From: Ruminococcus flavefaciens AE3010
Lineage (GTDB): Bacteria > Bacillota > Clostridia > Oscillospirales > Ruminococcaceae
Direction: 5' to 3'
Length of the DNA stretch: 64,000 nt
Assembly (NCBI RefSeq): GCF_000526795.1
Contig: NZ_JAGT01000001.1
Coordinates: 1,573,001 to 1,637,000, forward strand
The position numbers were made by a program, and so were the translations under genes. The notes beneath the pieces were generated by a model. The model did not search any database. It saw nothing but the letters and a program-made list of their open reading frames with translations, and was not told the DNA's origin. Each line of letters begins with the position of its first letter. The first letter of the stretch is position 1. Below are positions 54,725 through 63,567 of this stretch, in pieces.

Positions 54725-57175
54725 ATGAAAAAAACAGCAGCGTTTCTTGCAGCCTGCGTTGTTACAGGCTGCACACTCACAGCGCCCATGAACGGCATCC
54801 CTCAGTCAGCCGTTAATGCGGCTGACGGCTATGACATGAAGATAACCGTTGACCTGAAAGGCGAAAGAAAGGAAATATCCCCTCTCATCTATGGCGTGAA
54901 CCAGTATACGACCTCTCTCAAGGACGTAAAGACCAATTCTGTACGTCAGGGAGGCAACCGTATGACCGCCTACAACTGGGAGACAAATGCTTCAAACGCA
55001 GGCTCTGACTGGAAGCACAGCTCGGACACCAACCTATCGGAGTCCGACGATCCCGCAGACTGCGTTCAGCAGCTCTCAAAGGACGCAGCCAAGAACAATG
55101 TGGGCTACAAGCTGACAACTCTCCAGCTTGCAGGCTATGTTTCCGCTGACAAAAACGGTCCCGTAAGTGAGGAGGAGACAGCTCCCTCAGACCGCTGGAA
55201 CAAGGTAGTCCTCACAAAGGGCTCTGACTTTGCAGATACTCCAGACCTCACAGACGGCGTAGTCTACATGGACGAGTACGTAAACTACATCATCAAGAAG
55301 CTGGGCGATTCCAAGTCCGCAACAGGTATTCAGGGCTACAGCCTTGACAACGAGCCTGTTCTCTGGAACGACACCCACAGCAGAATGCACCCCGAGCCTG
55401 TTACTATCGAGGAGCTCAGCAAAAAGTCCATAGAAATGGCTAAGAACGTCAAGAAGCTTGACCCCAACGCAGAGGTATTCGGTCCTGCACTGTACGGATA
55501 CACTGCTTTCGACCACCTCGATGACGACGATCAGCACACCGAATGGGAAACTGTAAAGGCTGCCAACAACTATCACTGGTACCTTGACAGCTACCTTGAC
55601 GATATGCACAAGGCTTCCGAGGAGGCAGGCACAAGACTCCTTGATGTTCTGGATATCCACTACTACTCAGAGTCAGCACGTAAGGGCGCTGAGGACAGAG
55701 TTCAGTCAGTTCGTACCCTTTACGAAAAGGGCTTCGCTGAGAACAGCTGGATAGGTCAGTGGTGCATGGAAAACGTACCGATACTCCCAACTATACAGGC
55801 TTCCATCGACAAGTACTATCCCGGAACTAAGCTTGGTATCTCAGAGTATAACTTCGGCGGCGGCGACGATACCTCGGGCACTATCGCTCAGGTGGAGGCT
55901 CTTGGCTGCTACGCCGATCAGGGCGTTTACTTCGCTACGCTCTGGGGCGGCGAGCCTTTCATCGTAGCAGGCATCAACCTTTACACCAACTACGACGGCA
56001 AGGGCGGCTGCTTCGGCGATACCCTTATCCCTGCAAAGACAGAGGACGTTTCCAAGTCCAGCACATACGCAGCTGTAAACGCTAAGGACGACTCCAAGGT
56101 AACTGTTATGGTCACAAACAAGAACATGACAGAAAAGGAAAATGCAACTATCGACCTCACAAACGCTGAAAAGGACTACAAGTCCGCAGCTGTTTATGCT
56201 ATCTACGGCGACGACGAGAAGATAAAGCTCATTGACATCGTAAAGGATATCAAGGACAACAGCGTAAGCGTTGACCTCCCTGCATTCTCAGCAGCTATGG
56301 TAGTTGTTTCCGACAAGGCTGACGCTTTCAGCGACCTCAAGACATATGAGGAAACAAAGACTGATCTCGTTACAAAGGAATACACAGATATCGAGGGCAT
56401 GACCAACGACAAGGGCTTCGTAGTAGTACCTATCGAGGACGCAAAGCACCTCTCAAAGATAGTTATCAACGGCGCTGTTACATCAAGCGCAGGTTCAAGC
56501 TGGGCTACAGCAGGCTGCGCAGTATGCATGAACGCTGTTTCCAAGGACGGCGAGAACTTCTGGACATACAAGGATTACTCAATGCCTCTTGGCAATAAGG
56601 TATCCGCTACAGTAAAGTTCGACGGCATACTCACAAAGACCACAGGCGAGGGCGCTGACAAGGTATCAGAAGACCTTGAAGCTACTATCGCCGACGGCAA
56701 GATAGAGCTCCAGAAGTGGTGGGACGCTTCAGAAAAGGGCGAATCCTCCGCAGATGACAAGGTAGAAGTCAAGTATTCCAGCATACAGGTAGTTTATGAG
56801 TACGCACAGGGCGAAGCTCCCGCAGTATCGACAACTACCACATCAAAGGCAACCACAACGACTACAGCCAGTAACAGCACAACAACAACTACTGCTGCGG
56901 CAACTACTACAGCTAACGGCAGCGATATTTTATACGGCGACGCAAACTGTGACGGCGGCGTAGACCTTGCTGACGTAGTTATCATCATGCAGGAGCTGGC
57001 TAACCCCAATAAATTCGGCGTAAACGGTACAGACACGCACCACATCACCGAAAAGGGTCTCAAAAACGCAGACTGCTGCAACGTGGGCGACGGTGTTACA
57101 AACAACGACGCACTTGCTATCCAGCAGTATCTGCTGAAGCTGGTCGACAAGCTCCCTACAGAAATAAAGGAATAA
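54725..57175 (+). CDS. GH44 endoglucanase/xyloglucanase with dockerin
   Basis: An 816-residue secreted enzyme. Signal peptide 1-33. GH44 catalytic region about 35-540: ISPLIYGVNQY, acid/base E210 (SLDNEPVLWNDTHS), nucleophile E374 (KLGISEYNFGGG). A beta-rich module (about 545-695, possibly carbohydrate-binding), a Thr-rich linker (about 700-735), and a C-terminal dockerin (YGDANCDGGVDLADVV and NADCCNVGDGVTNNDAL). GH44 enzymes cut beta-1,4-glucan and xyloglucan. Codon use is the Ruminococcus type with strong C/T bias, suggesting high expression. GGAGG precedes ATG. Confidence 0.95.
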   Translation: MKKTAAFLAACVVTGCTLTAPMNGIPQSAVNAADGYDMKITVDLKGERKEISPLIYGVNQYTTSLKDVKTNSVRQGGNRMTAYNWETNASNAGSDWKHSSDTNLSESDDPADCVQQLSKDAAKNNVGYKLTTLQLAGYVSADKNGPVSEEETAPSDRWNKVVLTKGSDFADTPDLTDGVVYMDEYVNYIIKKLGDSKSATGIQGYSLDNEPVLWNDTHSRMHPEPVTIEELSKKSIEMAKNVKKLDPNAEVFGPALYGYTAFDHLDDDDQHTEWETVKAANNYHWYLDSYLDDMHKASEEAGTRLLDVLDIHYYSESARKGAEDRVQSVRTLYEKGFAENSWIGQWCMENVPILPTIQASIDKYYPGTKLGISEYNFGGGDDTSGTIAQVEALGCYADQGVYFATLWGGEPFIVAGINLYTNYDGKGGCFGDTLIPAKTEDVSKSSTYAAVNAKDDSKVTVMVTNKNMTEKENATIDLTNAEKDYKSAAVYAIYGDDEKIKLIDIVKDIKDNSVSVDLPAFSAAMVVVSDKADAFSDLKTYEETKTDLVTKEYTDIEGMTNDKGFVVVPIEDAKHLSKIVINGAVTSSAGSSWATAGCAVCMNAVSKDGENFWTYKDYSMPLGNKVSATVKFDGILTKTTGEGADKVSEDLEATIADGKIELQKWWDASEKGESSADDKVEVKYSSIQVVYEYAQGEAPAVSTTTTSKATTTTTASNSTTTTTAAATTTANGSDILYGDANCDGGVDLADVVIIMQELANPNKFGVNGTDTHHITEKGLKNADCCNVGDGVTNNDALAIQQYLLKLVDKLPTEIKE

Positions 57176-57248
57176 TTCCCTCTTACTCCTTTATTATATC
57201 CCTCTCTTTCTAAATTGAGAGCAGCATTATGAGAGAGAATGCTGCAAA

Positions 57249-57274
57249 AAAGGACTTCCGCAAGGAAGTCCTTT
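57249..57274 (+). terminator. Terminator of the GH44 gene
   Basis: An 11-bp stem AAAGGACTTCC/GGAAGTCCTTT with a GCAA tetraloop. T-run is short. Confidence 0.75.
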
Positions 57275-57367
57275 CGCCTTTCACAGCGCCTGTGCACCCT
57301 CTCCACGACGACGCTCGCAAGCTCGCTTACGGCACATTCAAGCATTTTTTCTGACCATATATATGAC

Positions 57368-57392
57368 AAAAGCTCCCGTTACGGGAGCTTTT
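57368..57392 (-). terminator. Terminator of the GGDEF gene
   Basis: An 11-bp perfect stem AAAAGCTCCCG/CGGGAGCTTTT with a 3-base loop, overlapping the TAA stop at 57393-57391. Confidence 0.85.
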
Positions 57393-58500
57393 AATCTGTG
57401 AATTCCGTGTGGTTCTTGCCGTTGTTCTTGCCCTTGTAAAGGCGTTTGTCAGCCGTTGTTATTACGTTGTCTATCTTGTCGACGGGGATTCCCTTGCTGA
57501 CGCCGAAGGTCATTGTAACTCCGAATTCAACATCGTCTATCTCAAAAACATGGGAACGGAGCATCTTATGTATCTTATCGGTAAAGGCGACGCCCTTTTC
57601 AATGCTTGCATTGGGTATTACGAAGAGGAACTCCTCACCGCCCCATCTTGCAGCGTAGCCGCCCTCGGGGATAAAGTTGATGAACTGATTTGATACGTAA
57701 ACAAGCACCTTATCGCCTACATCATGTCCGTAGGTATCATTTATTCTCTTGAAGTTGTCGATATCACCGATACCGATCACATACTGGCTTCGCGGAGGAC
57801 AATCCCTTCTGATAGCGCGTATATGCTCATTCATAGCACGGCGGTTGAAAAGATGAGTAAGTGGATCCTTTGAGGCAAGGTCTCTGAAGGTCTCTCTCTG
57901 TTCCACTATCTGGAATTCCTTATACTCTCGTATAAAGATATTGGAAACTCCTCCTGTAAGCATTACAAAAACACCTATGACAGCATTCATGATCTGGATT
58001 GCTTTTATAATGCTGTTATCATCAAATATATACTTCACTTCCGCATTATAATCCATTGTGATTTTATAATAAAGGAACAGTCCCATTGAGACGCCGGAGA
58101 TAATAAACGGAATATATATCCTTTGGGTATACGTCAGGAACGTGGCAGGGATTATCAGGATAAAGAACATCGCAAAATCAGGCTGCCACCCAAGAAAATG
58201 TGTCGCGACTGCGGCATGGATTATAATTTCTATCAGCGCAAGATAAAGGAATTTTGGTCCGCTTTTACCGAGTGCAATAATGATCTGAAGTGTCACATAG
58301 AAGGCAACACTGAATATATTGAACAGAAAAAGCTCACGTACTCCAAGAATATAGAACATTATCAGATATGCCATATGAGCGCAGATACAAGACATATTAC
58401 TGAACGAATATATGATCTTCTGACTTTTTTCATTTTCAAAGATCTGCTTATGGCTGGCAACGAATTCTCTAAGAAAATACGTGTCGTTTCGGGAATCCAT
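57391..58500 (-). CDS. Membrane-bound diguanylate cyclase (GGDEF)
   Basis: A 369-residue protein. ATG 58500 was preferred over a GTG 12 bases upstream that overlaps GAGGGG. About six hydrophobic helices (about 27-200) precede a GGDEF domain with DPLTHLFNRRAM, IGDIDNFKRINDTYGHDVGD, and RWGGEEF, an active-type signature with GGEEF. It makes cyclic di-GMP. No EAL domain is present. It stands alone in its operon. Confidence 0.94.
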   Translation of the reverse strand: MDSRNDTYFLREFVASHKQIFENEKSQKIIYSFSNMSCICAHMAYLIMFYILGVRELFLFNIFSVAFYVTLQIIIALGKSGPKFLYLALIEIIIHAAVATHFLGWQPDFAMFFILIIPATFLTYTQRIYIPFIISGVSMGLFLYYKITMDYNAEVKYIFDDNSIIKAIQIMNAVIGVFVMLTGGVSNIFIREYKEFQIVEQRETFRDLASKDPLTHLFNRRAMNEHIRAIRRDCPPRSQYVIGIGDIDNFKRINDTYGHDVGDKVLVYVSNQFINFIPEGGYAARWGGEEFLFVIPNASIEKGVAFTDKIHKMLRSHVFEIDDVEFGVTMTFGVSKGIPVDKIDNVITTADKRLYKGKNNGKNHTEFTD

Positions 58501-58619
58501 GTTTATTATCACTTCCCCTCAAGTTGTTATACAAATTATTATACACCAAAATCAGAATAATATCAATATATAAATTGTTAACAACATATATAAATGTAAT
58601 CGCAGCAAACTAAGTCTAT

Positions 58620-59087
58620 TTATTCATTTAAGTATTTAGGCGGATTTTCCGCGATATAGCTGTCAAGTATCTCCGCAGCGGTGCGCACGAATCTGACGCA
58701 GGGGCGCACCTTGTAGTACTGCTCTGTGCGCTTTTCGGGCTCGGGAGAGCTTGTAACGCTGAGCTCTTTGAGAAGCTCGCGGCATATTATAGTTTCATGT
58801 TTTTCTTTGAAACGGGCAGCAAGCTCCTGTATACGCTTGTAATGCTCGGTCTTGTCCTCGTGAGTGAAGCTATAACCTGTTCCGTAGAGTATGCCTGCTA
58901 TCATGAACATAGCCGAACAGGTACCGCATACCTCACGAAGTCTGCCCATTCCGCCGCCGAAGGACGATGAAAGGCGCAGGGCAAGCTCCCTGTCCATGCC
59001 GGTAACGTCCGAAAAAGCAGCGAATACCGACTGAGCGCAGTTAAGTCCGCCTGCAAATAGCTCGCAGGCTTTATCAGCATGATCCAT
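58620..59087 (-). CDS. C_GCAxxG_C_C family protein (long form)
   Basis: A 155-residue protein: GGLNCAQSVFAAF, SSSFGGGMGRLREVCGTCSAMFMI, ICRELLKE, and RPCVRFVRTAAEIL. The CxxC and final Cys fit the C_GCAxxG_C_C family. Start ATG 59087 after GGAAGG. Longer than the paralogue at 53103, with an extra charged insert (KTEHYKRIQELAARFKEKHE). Biochemical role unknown; a metal or cluster centre is expected. Confidence 0.82.
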   Translation of the reverse strand: MDHADKACELFAGGLNCAQSVFAAFSDVTGMDRELALRLSSSFGGGMGRLREVCGTCSAMFMIAGILYGTGYSFTHEDKTEHYKRIQELAARFKEKHETIICRELLKELSVTSSPEPEKRTEQYYKVRPCVRFVRTAAEILDSYIAENPPKYLNE

Positions 59088-59152
59088 ATTTATACCTTCC
59101 TTGTTTAAATCATAATTTAACGTAATAACTTCCTGAGGATATGAACGGGATT

Positions 59153-59403
59153 CCAAAGGGACTGTGTTCCTTTGGCAGAGTCCAGAGGCAGCGCCTCTGG
59201 TCGCTGTTCCCAGCTTTTAAAGAACAGCGAAACTTTACGAAGGCGCTCCGCAAGGGTGAATCCCGAAAACAATCCAGTGAATTGTTTTCGGGAGAGGGAC
59301 GCCCTGCAAGAGAGGGCGTCCCTTAATGTTTTTCGGAAAACGTCCCTACCAAACGGGACGTCGAGACGCCGTCCCCTACATTTCGGGCGGATAATATCCG
59401 CCC
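59153..59403. repeat. Array of seven hairpins in 250 bp
   Basis: Successive perfect stems: 59153-59175, 59182-59200, 59202-59229, 59262-59292 (12 bp), 59296-59322 (10 bp), 59341-59360, and 59385-59403 (9 bp, GGGCGGATA). No coding sequence is credible in the 59088-59714 gap, which is otherwise filled by this array and the promoter and leader of the next operon. The last hairpin is identical to the one at 35370. The array may be a tandem accumulation of REP/MITE-like repeats. Confidence 0.75.
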
Positions 59404-59556
59404 CTACAAACGTAAATTATGATTTATATTATACTCCAAAACGACAAAAATTGCAAGCGCTTGTCGGAGTGTTATTTTTTTAACACGGAAAAAGCTGCCT
59501 TTTCGGTAATTTTGAAACAAAACTGCCCCTCAGACAAAGTTTTTTGTAAAAAGGAC

Positions 59557-59585
59557 TTGATTTTACAGCGAAAAAGTCGTATTAT
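59557..59585 (+). promoter_or_regulatory. Promoter of the Fe-S scaffold/GGGtGRT operon
   Basis: TTGATT (59557-59562), 17-base spacer, TATTAT (59580-59585), about 130 bp before the ATG. Confidence 0.7.
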
Positions 59586-59599
59586 TATATAGGTATGTT

Positions 59600-59686
59600 C
59601 TGCACACTCAATGATATCTTCGCACAATATCTGTGCAGAGCGCCCGTAAGGACAGGTATTGCCGCATCATGCGGTCAATAATGGGC
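59600..59686 (+). promoter_or_regulatory. Structured leader RNA before the Fe-S scaffold gene
   Basis: Stem A: CTGCACA (59600-59606) with TGTGCAG (59632-59638), enclosing a smaller GATAT/ATATC stem. Stem B: GCCC (59642-59645) with GGGC (59683-59686), enclosing ATTG(CCGC/GCGG)CAAT. A GGACAGG stretch lies in B's 5' side. Two helices of this kind before a metal-related operon suggest a riboswitch; the class is not identified. Confidence 0.45.
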
Positions 59687-59714
59687 TTCCTAAAAACCGA
59701 AAGGAGTATTTATA

Positions 59715-60407
59715 ATGATTTATTCGCACGAAGTTGAAACAATGTGCCCAATCGCACAGGGCGTTGCTCACGGCGCTGCTCCCATTCCTGAGGAGGCAAA
59801 GTGGGTAAAGGCTAAGGAGATCAAGGATATTTCCGGATTTACACACGGTATCGGTTGGTGTGCACCTCAGCAGGGTACCTGCAAGCTCACACTCAATGTT
59901 AAGGAAGGAGTTATCCAGGAGGCTCTCGTTGAGACTATCGGCTGCTCAGGTATGACTCATTCAGCTGCTATGGCTGCTGAGATCCTTCCCGGCAGAACTA
60001 TTCTTGAAGCTCTTAACACAGACCTCGTTTGTGATGCTATAAACACAGCTATGAGAGAGCTCTTCCTCCAGATCGTTTACGGTCGTTCACAGTCTGCTTT
60101 CTCTGAGGGCGGTCTCGTTATCGGCGCAGGTCTTGAGGACCTCGGTAAGGGTCTCCGTTCACAGATCGGTACTACATACGGTACTCTCAAGAAGGGTCCG
60201 CGTTACCTCGAACTCACAGACGGTTATATAACAGGCCTCGCTCTTAATGAGGACGACGAGATCATCGGCTATAAGTTCATCAACTTCGGTAAGATGATGG
60301 ACTTCATCAAGGCAGGCGATGACGCTAACACTGCTTTTGAGAAGGCTCAGGGTCAGTACGGCAGAGTTGCTGACGCTGTTAAGATCGTTGATCCGAGAAA
60401 AGACTAA
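59715..60407 (+). CDS. NifU-like iron-sulfur cluster scaffold protein
   Basis: A 230-residue protein. MIYSHEVETMCPIAQG, then ISGFTHGIGWCAPQQGTCKLTLNV, and ETIGCSGMTHSAAMAAEILPGRTILEAL, the U-type scaffold pattern with conserved Cys in place for cluster assembly. It pairs with the GGGtGRT protein 14 bp downstream, a partnership common in Clostridia and other Firmicutes. AAAGGAG precedes ATG. Codons are strongly biased, so it is probably highly expressed. Confidence 0.85.
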   Translation: MIYSHEVETMCPIAQGVAHGAAPIPEEAKWVKAKEIKDISGFTHGIGWCAPQQGTCKLTLNVKEGVIQEALVETIGCSGMTHSAAMAAEILPGRTILEALNTDLVCDAINTAMRELFLQIVYGRSQSAFSEGGLVIGAGLEDLGKGLRSQIGTTYGTLKKGPRYLELTDGYITGLALNEDDEIIGYKFINFGKMMDFIKAGDDANTAFEKAQGQYGRVADAVKIVDPRKD

Positions 60408-60421
60408 GGAGGACTTGTAAA

Positions 60422-61420
60422 ATGGCTTTATTTGAATCATATGAGAGACGCGAGAAACAGATCCTCGCTGTTCTTAAAGAATACGGCATCAGCTCCATCG
60501 AGGAGTGTGCTGAAGTATGCAAGGCTAAGGGACTCGACATCTACAAGCTCGTTGAGGGTATCCAGCCTATTTGTTTTGAAAACGCTAAGTGGGCTTACAC
60601 TGTAGGCTGCGCTATCGCTATAAAGAAGGGCTGCAAGAGAGCTGCTGACGCTGCTGCTGCAATCGGCGAGGGCCTCCAGGCTTTCTGTATCCCCGGTTCA
60701 GTTGCCGATCAGCGTAAGGTTGGTCTCGGCCACGGTAACCTCGGCAAGATGCTCCTCGAAGAGGACACAGAGTGCTTCGCATTCCTGGCTGGCCACGAGT
60801 CATTCGCTGCTGCTGAGGGTGCTATCGGTATCGCTGAGAAGGCTAACAAGGTTCGTCAGAAGCCCCTCCGCGTTATCCTCAACGGTCTCGGCAAGGACGC
60901 TGCTCAGATCATCGCTCGTATCAACGGCTTCACATACATCGAGACAGAAATGGACTACGCTACAGGCGAAGTCAAGGAAGTATTCCGCAAGGCTTACTCA
61001 AACGGTCTCCGCGCTAAGGTAAACTGCTACGGCGCTAACGATGTAAGAGAAGGCGTTGCTATCATGTGGAAGGAGAACGTTGACGTTTCTATCACAGGTA
61101 ACTCAACTAACCCAACACGTTTCCAGCACCCTGTTGCAGGTACATACAAGAAGGAGCGCGTTGACGCTGGCAAGAAGTACTTCTCAGTTGCTTCAGGCGG
61201 CGGTACAGGACGTACACTCCACCCAGACAACATGGCAGCAGGCCCTGCTTCCTACGGTATGACAGATACTCTCGGCCGTATGCACTCTGACGCTCAGTTC
61301 GCAGGTTCATCTTCTGTTCCTGCTCACGTTGAGATGATGGGACTCATCGGCATGGGCAACAACCCGATGGTTGGTGCAACAGTTGCTTGCGCAGTTGCTG
61401 TTGAAGAGGCTATGAAGTAA
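60422..61420 (+). CDS. GGGtGRT protein
   Basis: A 332-residue protein named for the motif it carries: SVASGGGTGRTLHPDNMAAGPASYGMTDTLGRMH. It begins MALFESYERREKQILAVLKEYGISS. The family is always found near iron-sulfur scaffold genes and is believed to take part in Fe-S or related metal handling, although its reaction is not settled. AAGGAGG precedes ATG. Codon bias matches its upstream partner. Confidence 0.92.
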   Translation: MALFESYERREKQILAVLKEYGISSIEECAEVCKAKGLDIYKLVEGIQPICFENAKWAYTVGCAIAIKKGCKRAADAAAAIGEGLQAFCIPGSVADQRKVGLGHGNLGKMLLEEDTECFAFLAGHESFAAAEGAIGIAEKANKVRQKPLRVILNGLGKDAAQIIARINGFTYIETEMDYATGEVKEVFRKAYSNGLRAKVNCYGANDVREGVAIMWKENVDVSITGNSTNPTRFQHPVAGTYKKERVDAGKKYFSVASGGGTGRTLHPDNMAAGPASYGMTDTLGRMHSDAQFAGSSSVPAHVEMMGLIGMGNNPMVGATVACAVAVEEAMK

Positions 61421-61440
61421 TTTATTACTGAATATAACGA

Positions 61441-61471
61441 AAGAGCAGTCCGCTTGGACTGCTCTTTTTTG
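61441..61471 (+). terminator. Terminator of the GGGtGRT operon
   Basis: A 12-bp stem AAAGAGCAGTCC/GGACTGCTCTTT with a GCTT loop and a further T-run. Very strong, and shared with the convergent nuclease gene. Confidence 0.93.
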
Positions 61472-61477
61472 TTCATT

Positions 61478-62731
61478 TTAAGGATTGCATTTCTGACATG
61501 GTGTATATCCTTGCCTTATCAATTCATCTCGCGAACCGTTAAAATACCATTTGTTACTTTCTTTCATTTTATTTACCGATGAACATGAAGCATAATGAAA
61601 AACATGAGAATTTGTATTTGCAACATATTTTGAACCTGATTGAATGTAGGTTGTCGTTACAACAATAGGCTTGGCAGTTGTTGCTTTAGTTGTAGTCGTC
61701 ACTTTTATTGTTGTAAGCTTAGTTGTTATTTTGGTTGTGGTGGTAGTCGCTGTTGTAGTTGTTGTGGCAGTGCCAATCGCCTTGCTTTCGCCGTTAGAAT
61801 AATTTATCTCAATACCTGGCTGAACATTATAACAAAAAACATTAAAGCATATACCGTCGCCTTTATCTTCAAGAGAATATGCTTCCATTAATACTCCACG
61901 GCAAACCAGCTCATTTTCTACAAAAACAGGAGTAACTCTATAAATTACATGATTATGAGTAGAAAGAACATAATTTGCTGTTTTATTCTCAAAAGGAAGC
62001 ATTCCCTCTGTGTTAAGATATCGTGTACCTGTTACAAGATTACATACATTAGCGTTTTCCCCAGACAATTGATAAGCTATGAGATGACAACGATTATAGA
62101 GATATTTATCCTCGATAATATCATCATATCTCACAGTTTGCCAGCCAGACGGCTTAACACTACCTATCTCCCCTCTTGCCTCTGTAGGCATGAGATCAGG
62201 ACCAACACAAGCCATACATATTCCGCATCGCGACAGATTATCTAATGGACTATAATATTCAAATGAAGTAGCTGCATAATTGTGGACATCAAAAAATGGA
62301 TTATTATTATTCACAGTAACATAAGGTTTATCTTTATATTGCGGAACATCATTTATATTAAAAGGAACTTTTCCTGGGACTTTATCCTTTGAAATAGGTG
62401 GATTTATAAGATATTCCTCAAAATCCATAGTACCGCTCGTTGATGTATAGGCATAATAAGAAAGAATATTCGAGGCATCTACTGCATTTATCTTTCCATC
62501 TTTATTTACATCAGCCGCCTGTTTCTGCGTCTCGGTAAATTCACTTTCTTTGTTTGTAGATGTTCTGGCATACTCCGAAAGTGTTTCCGAGGCATCAACA
62601 GCATTGATTTTGCTATCATTATTTAAATCGCCAAGTTTATAATCTGCTGCATTTACTGTAACAGGAAAAACCGAACCCGATATTAAGCATATGCCTGACA
62701 TTATACCTGCTATTATCTTCTTGAATTTCAT
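61478..62731 (-). CDS. Secreted DNA/RNA non-specific endonuclease with N-terminal dockerin
   Basis: A 417-residue secreted protein. Signal peptide 1-28. Dockerin at about 31-108 with two DxNxDxKINAVDAS loops, nearly the same as in the 9023 protein. The EndA-like nuclease domain is about 120-305: RGEIGSVKPSGWQT, YLYNRCHLIAYQLSGEN (His general base in place of DRGH), NLVTGTRYLNTEGMLPFEN. A Thr-rich linker leads to a C-terminal Cys/His tail (HVFHYASCS...GYTPCQKCNP). Such nucleases degrade external DNA; in a cellulosome-like setting the target is unclear. ATG follows AAGGAG. Confidence 0.88.
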   Translation of the reverse strand: MKFKKIIAGIMSGICLISGSVFPVTVNAADYKLGDLNNDSKINAVDASETLSEYARTSTNKESEFTETQKQAADVNKDGKINAVDASNILSYYAYTSTSGTMDFEEYLINPPISKDKVPGKVPFNINDVPQYKDKPYVTVNNNNPFFDVHNYAATSFEYYSPLDNLSRCGICMACVGPDLMPTEARGEIGSVKPSGWQTVRYDDIIEDKYLYNRCHLIAYQLSGENANVCNLVTGTRYLNTEGMLPFENKTANYVLSTHNHVIYRVTPVFVENELVCRGVLMEAYSLEDKGDGICFNVFCYNVQPGIEINYSNGESKAIGTATTTTTATTTTTKITTKLTTIKVTTTTKATTAKPIVVTTTYIQSGSKYVANTNSHVFHYASCSSVNKMKESNKWYFNGSRDELIRQGYTPCQKCNP

Positions 62732-62784
62732 AAACCCACACTCCTTATTTAGATATAATAAATAATAATATAGCTTATATGTTA

Positions 62785-62813
62785 ATTATATACCACATAT
62801 ACTATATATGCAA
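62785..62813 (-). promoter_or_regulatory. Promoter of the nuclease gene
   Basis: TTGCAT (62813-62808), 17-base spacer, TATAAT (62790-62785), about 54 bp before ATG. Confidence 0.7.
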
Positions 62814-62900
62814 TACATAATTCCAAAAGTTACAATTGCTTAATAATAAAGGTATAAACGTACAAAAAGTGCGCACCCGTTTTAGATATATTTACAATAA

Positions 62901-62931
62901 CAAAAAGAACCGCCTTATATGCAGGCGGTCC
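62901..62931 (-). terminator. Terminator of the 62955 gene
   Basis: A 7-bp stem ACCGCCT/AGGCGGT with a 7-base loop, flanked by G-C and G-T pairing and followed on the minus strand by TTTTTG. Confidence 0.85.
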
Positions 62932-62954
62932 TTCTGTTTCAATCATCTTCTGAT

Positions 62955-63290
62955 TCAATTAATTCTGCAAAACACGTGGGAGAGAGCACTGCTAAGCTCG
63001 TAGTACTGCTCGTTGATCTCGTAGGTATCAACGTACTCGGCTATCTCCTCTCTCAGGTCGCGCGGCTGCTCGTCGTTGTCGATAAGAATGCTGTCAAGAG
63101 TGTAGTTGAAGTCGTGATCCATTGTGAAGATCAGAACTCCGCAGTCGTTGCATTCTTTCTCCAGTGTGTGAGTTACGTACTCCTTGCTTACAGGCAGGTA
63201 CAGACAATCATAATCGTCGTCGTACATGTAGGTGTTTCTGCCGGTCACCACGTCGTCGTAAATCTCGCCCATCATTGCAAATAATCTCAT
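62955..63290 (-). CDS. Hypothetical acidic 111-residue protein
   Basis: A soluble protein: MRLFAMMGEIYDDVVTGRNTYMYDDDYDCLYLPVSKEYVTHTLEKECNDCGVLIFTMDHD, then an acidic helical end. Start ATG follows AGGGGG. The TTTACA-N17-TATTAT promoter and strong terminator show it is a one-gene unit. No family recognised. Confidence 0.65.
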   Translation of the reverse strand: MRLFAMMGEIYDDVVTGRNTYMYDDDYDCLYLPVSKEYVTHTLEKECNDCGVLIFTMDHDFNYTLDSILIDNDEQPRDLREEIAEYVDTYEINEQYYELSSALSHVFCRIN

Positions 63291-63328
63291 AAAAAAGACC
63301 CCCTAAATAAAAAATAAATTATGTACTT

Positions 63329-63357
63329 ATAATACTCTCAAATGGGCGATTTGTAAA
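63329..63357 (-). promoter_or_regulatory. Promoter of the 62955 gene
   Basis: TTTACA (63357-63352), 17-base spacer, TATTAT (63334-63329), about 39 bp before ATG. The rest of 63358-63567 shows nothing recognisable. Confidence 0.7.
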
Positions 63358-63567
63358 GACCTTTTTTTGAAATGTCACATTTTGTTAATCATATTCGGTA
63401 TTCTGCTACAAAATTGACTAAACGAATTGTATAATTATTCCATCTTTGGAACCGTGTTCAACAAAGATTTGTGGACAAAATCGCGTATACAGGTGGTTTG
63501 CAGAGGGTTGATTCTTGTTTCGATTATACATTCGGGATAATTCGTGCATTTTTGTTGTCATTACATG

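Noticed and set aside
59141..59483. Two plus-strand frames across the hairpin array
   Set aside because: They run through palindromes, lack ribosome sites and are low-complexity.
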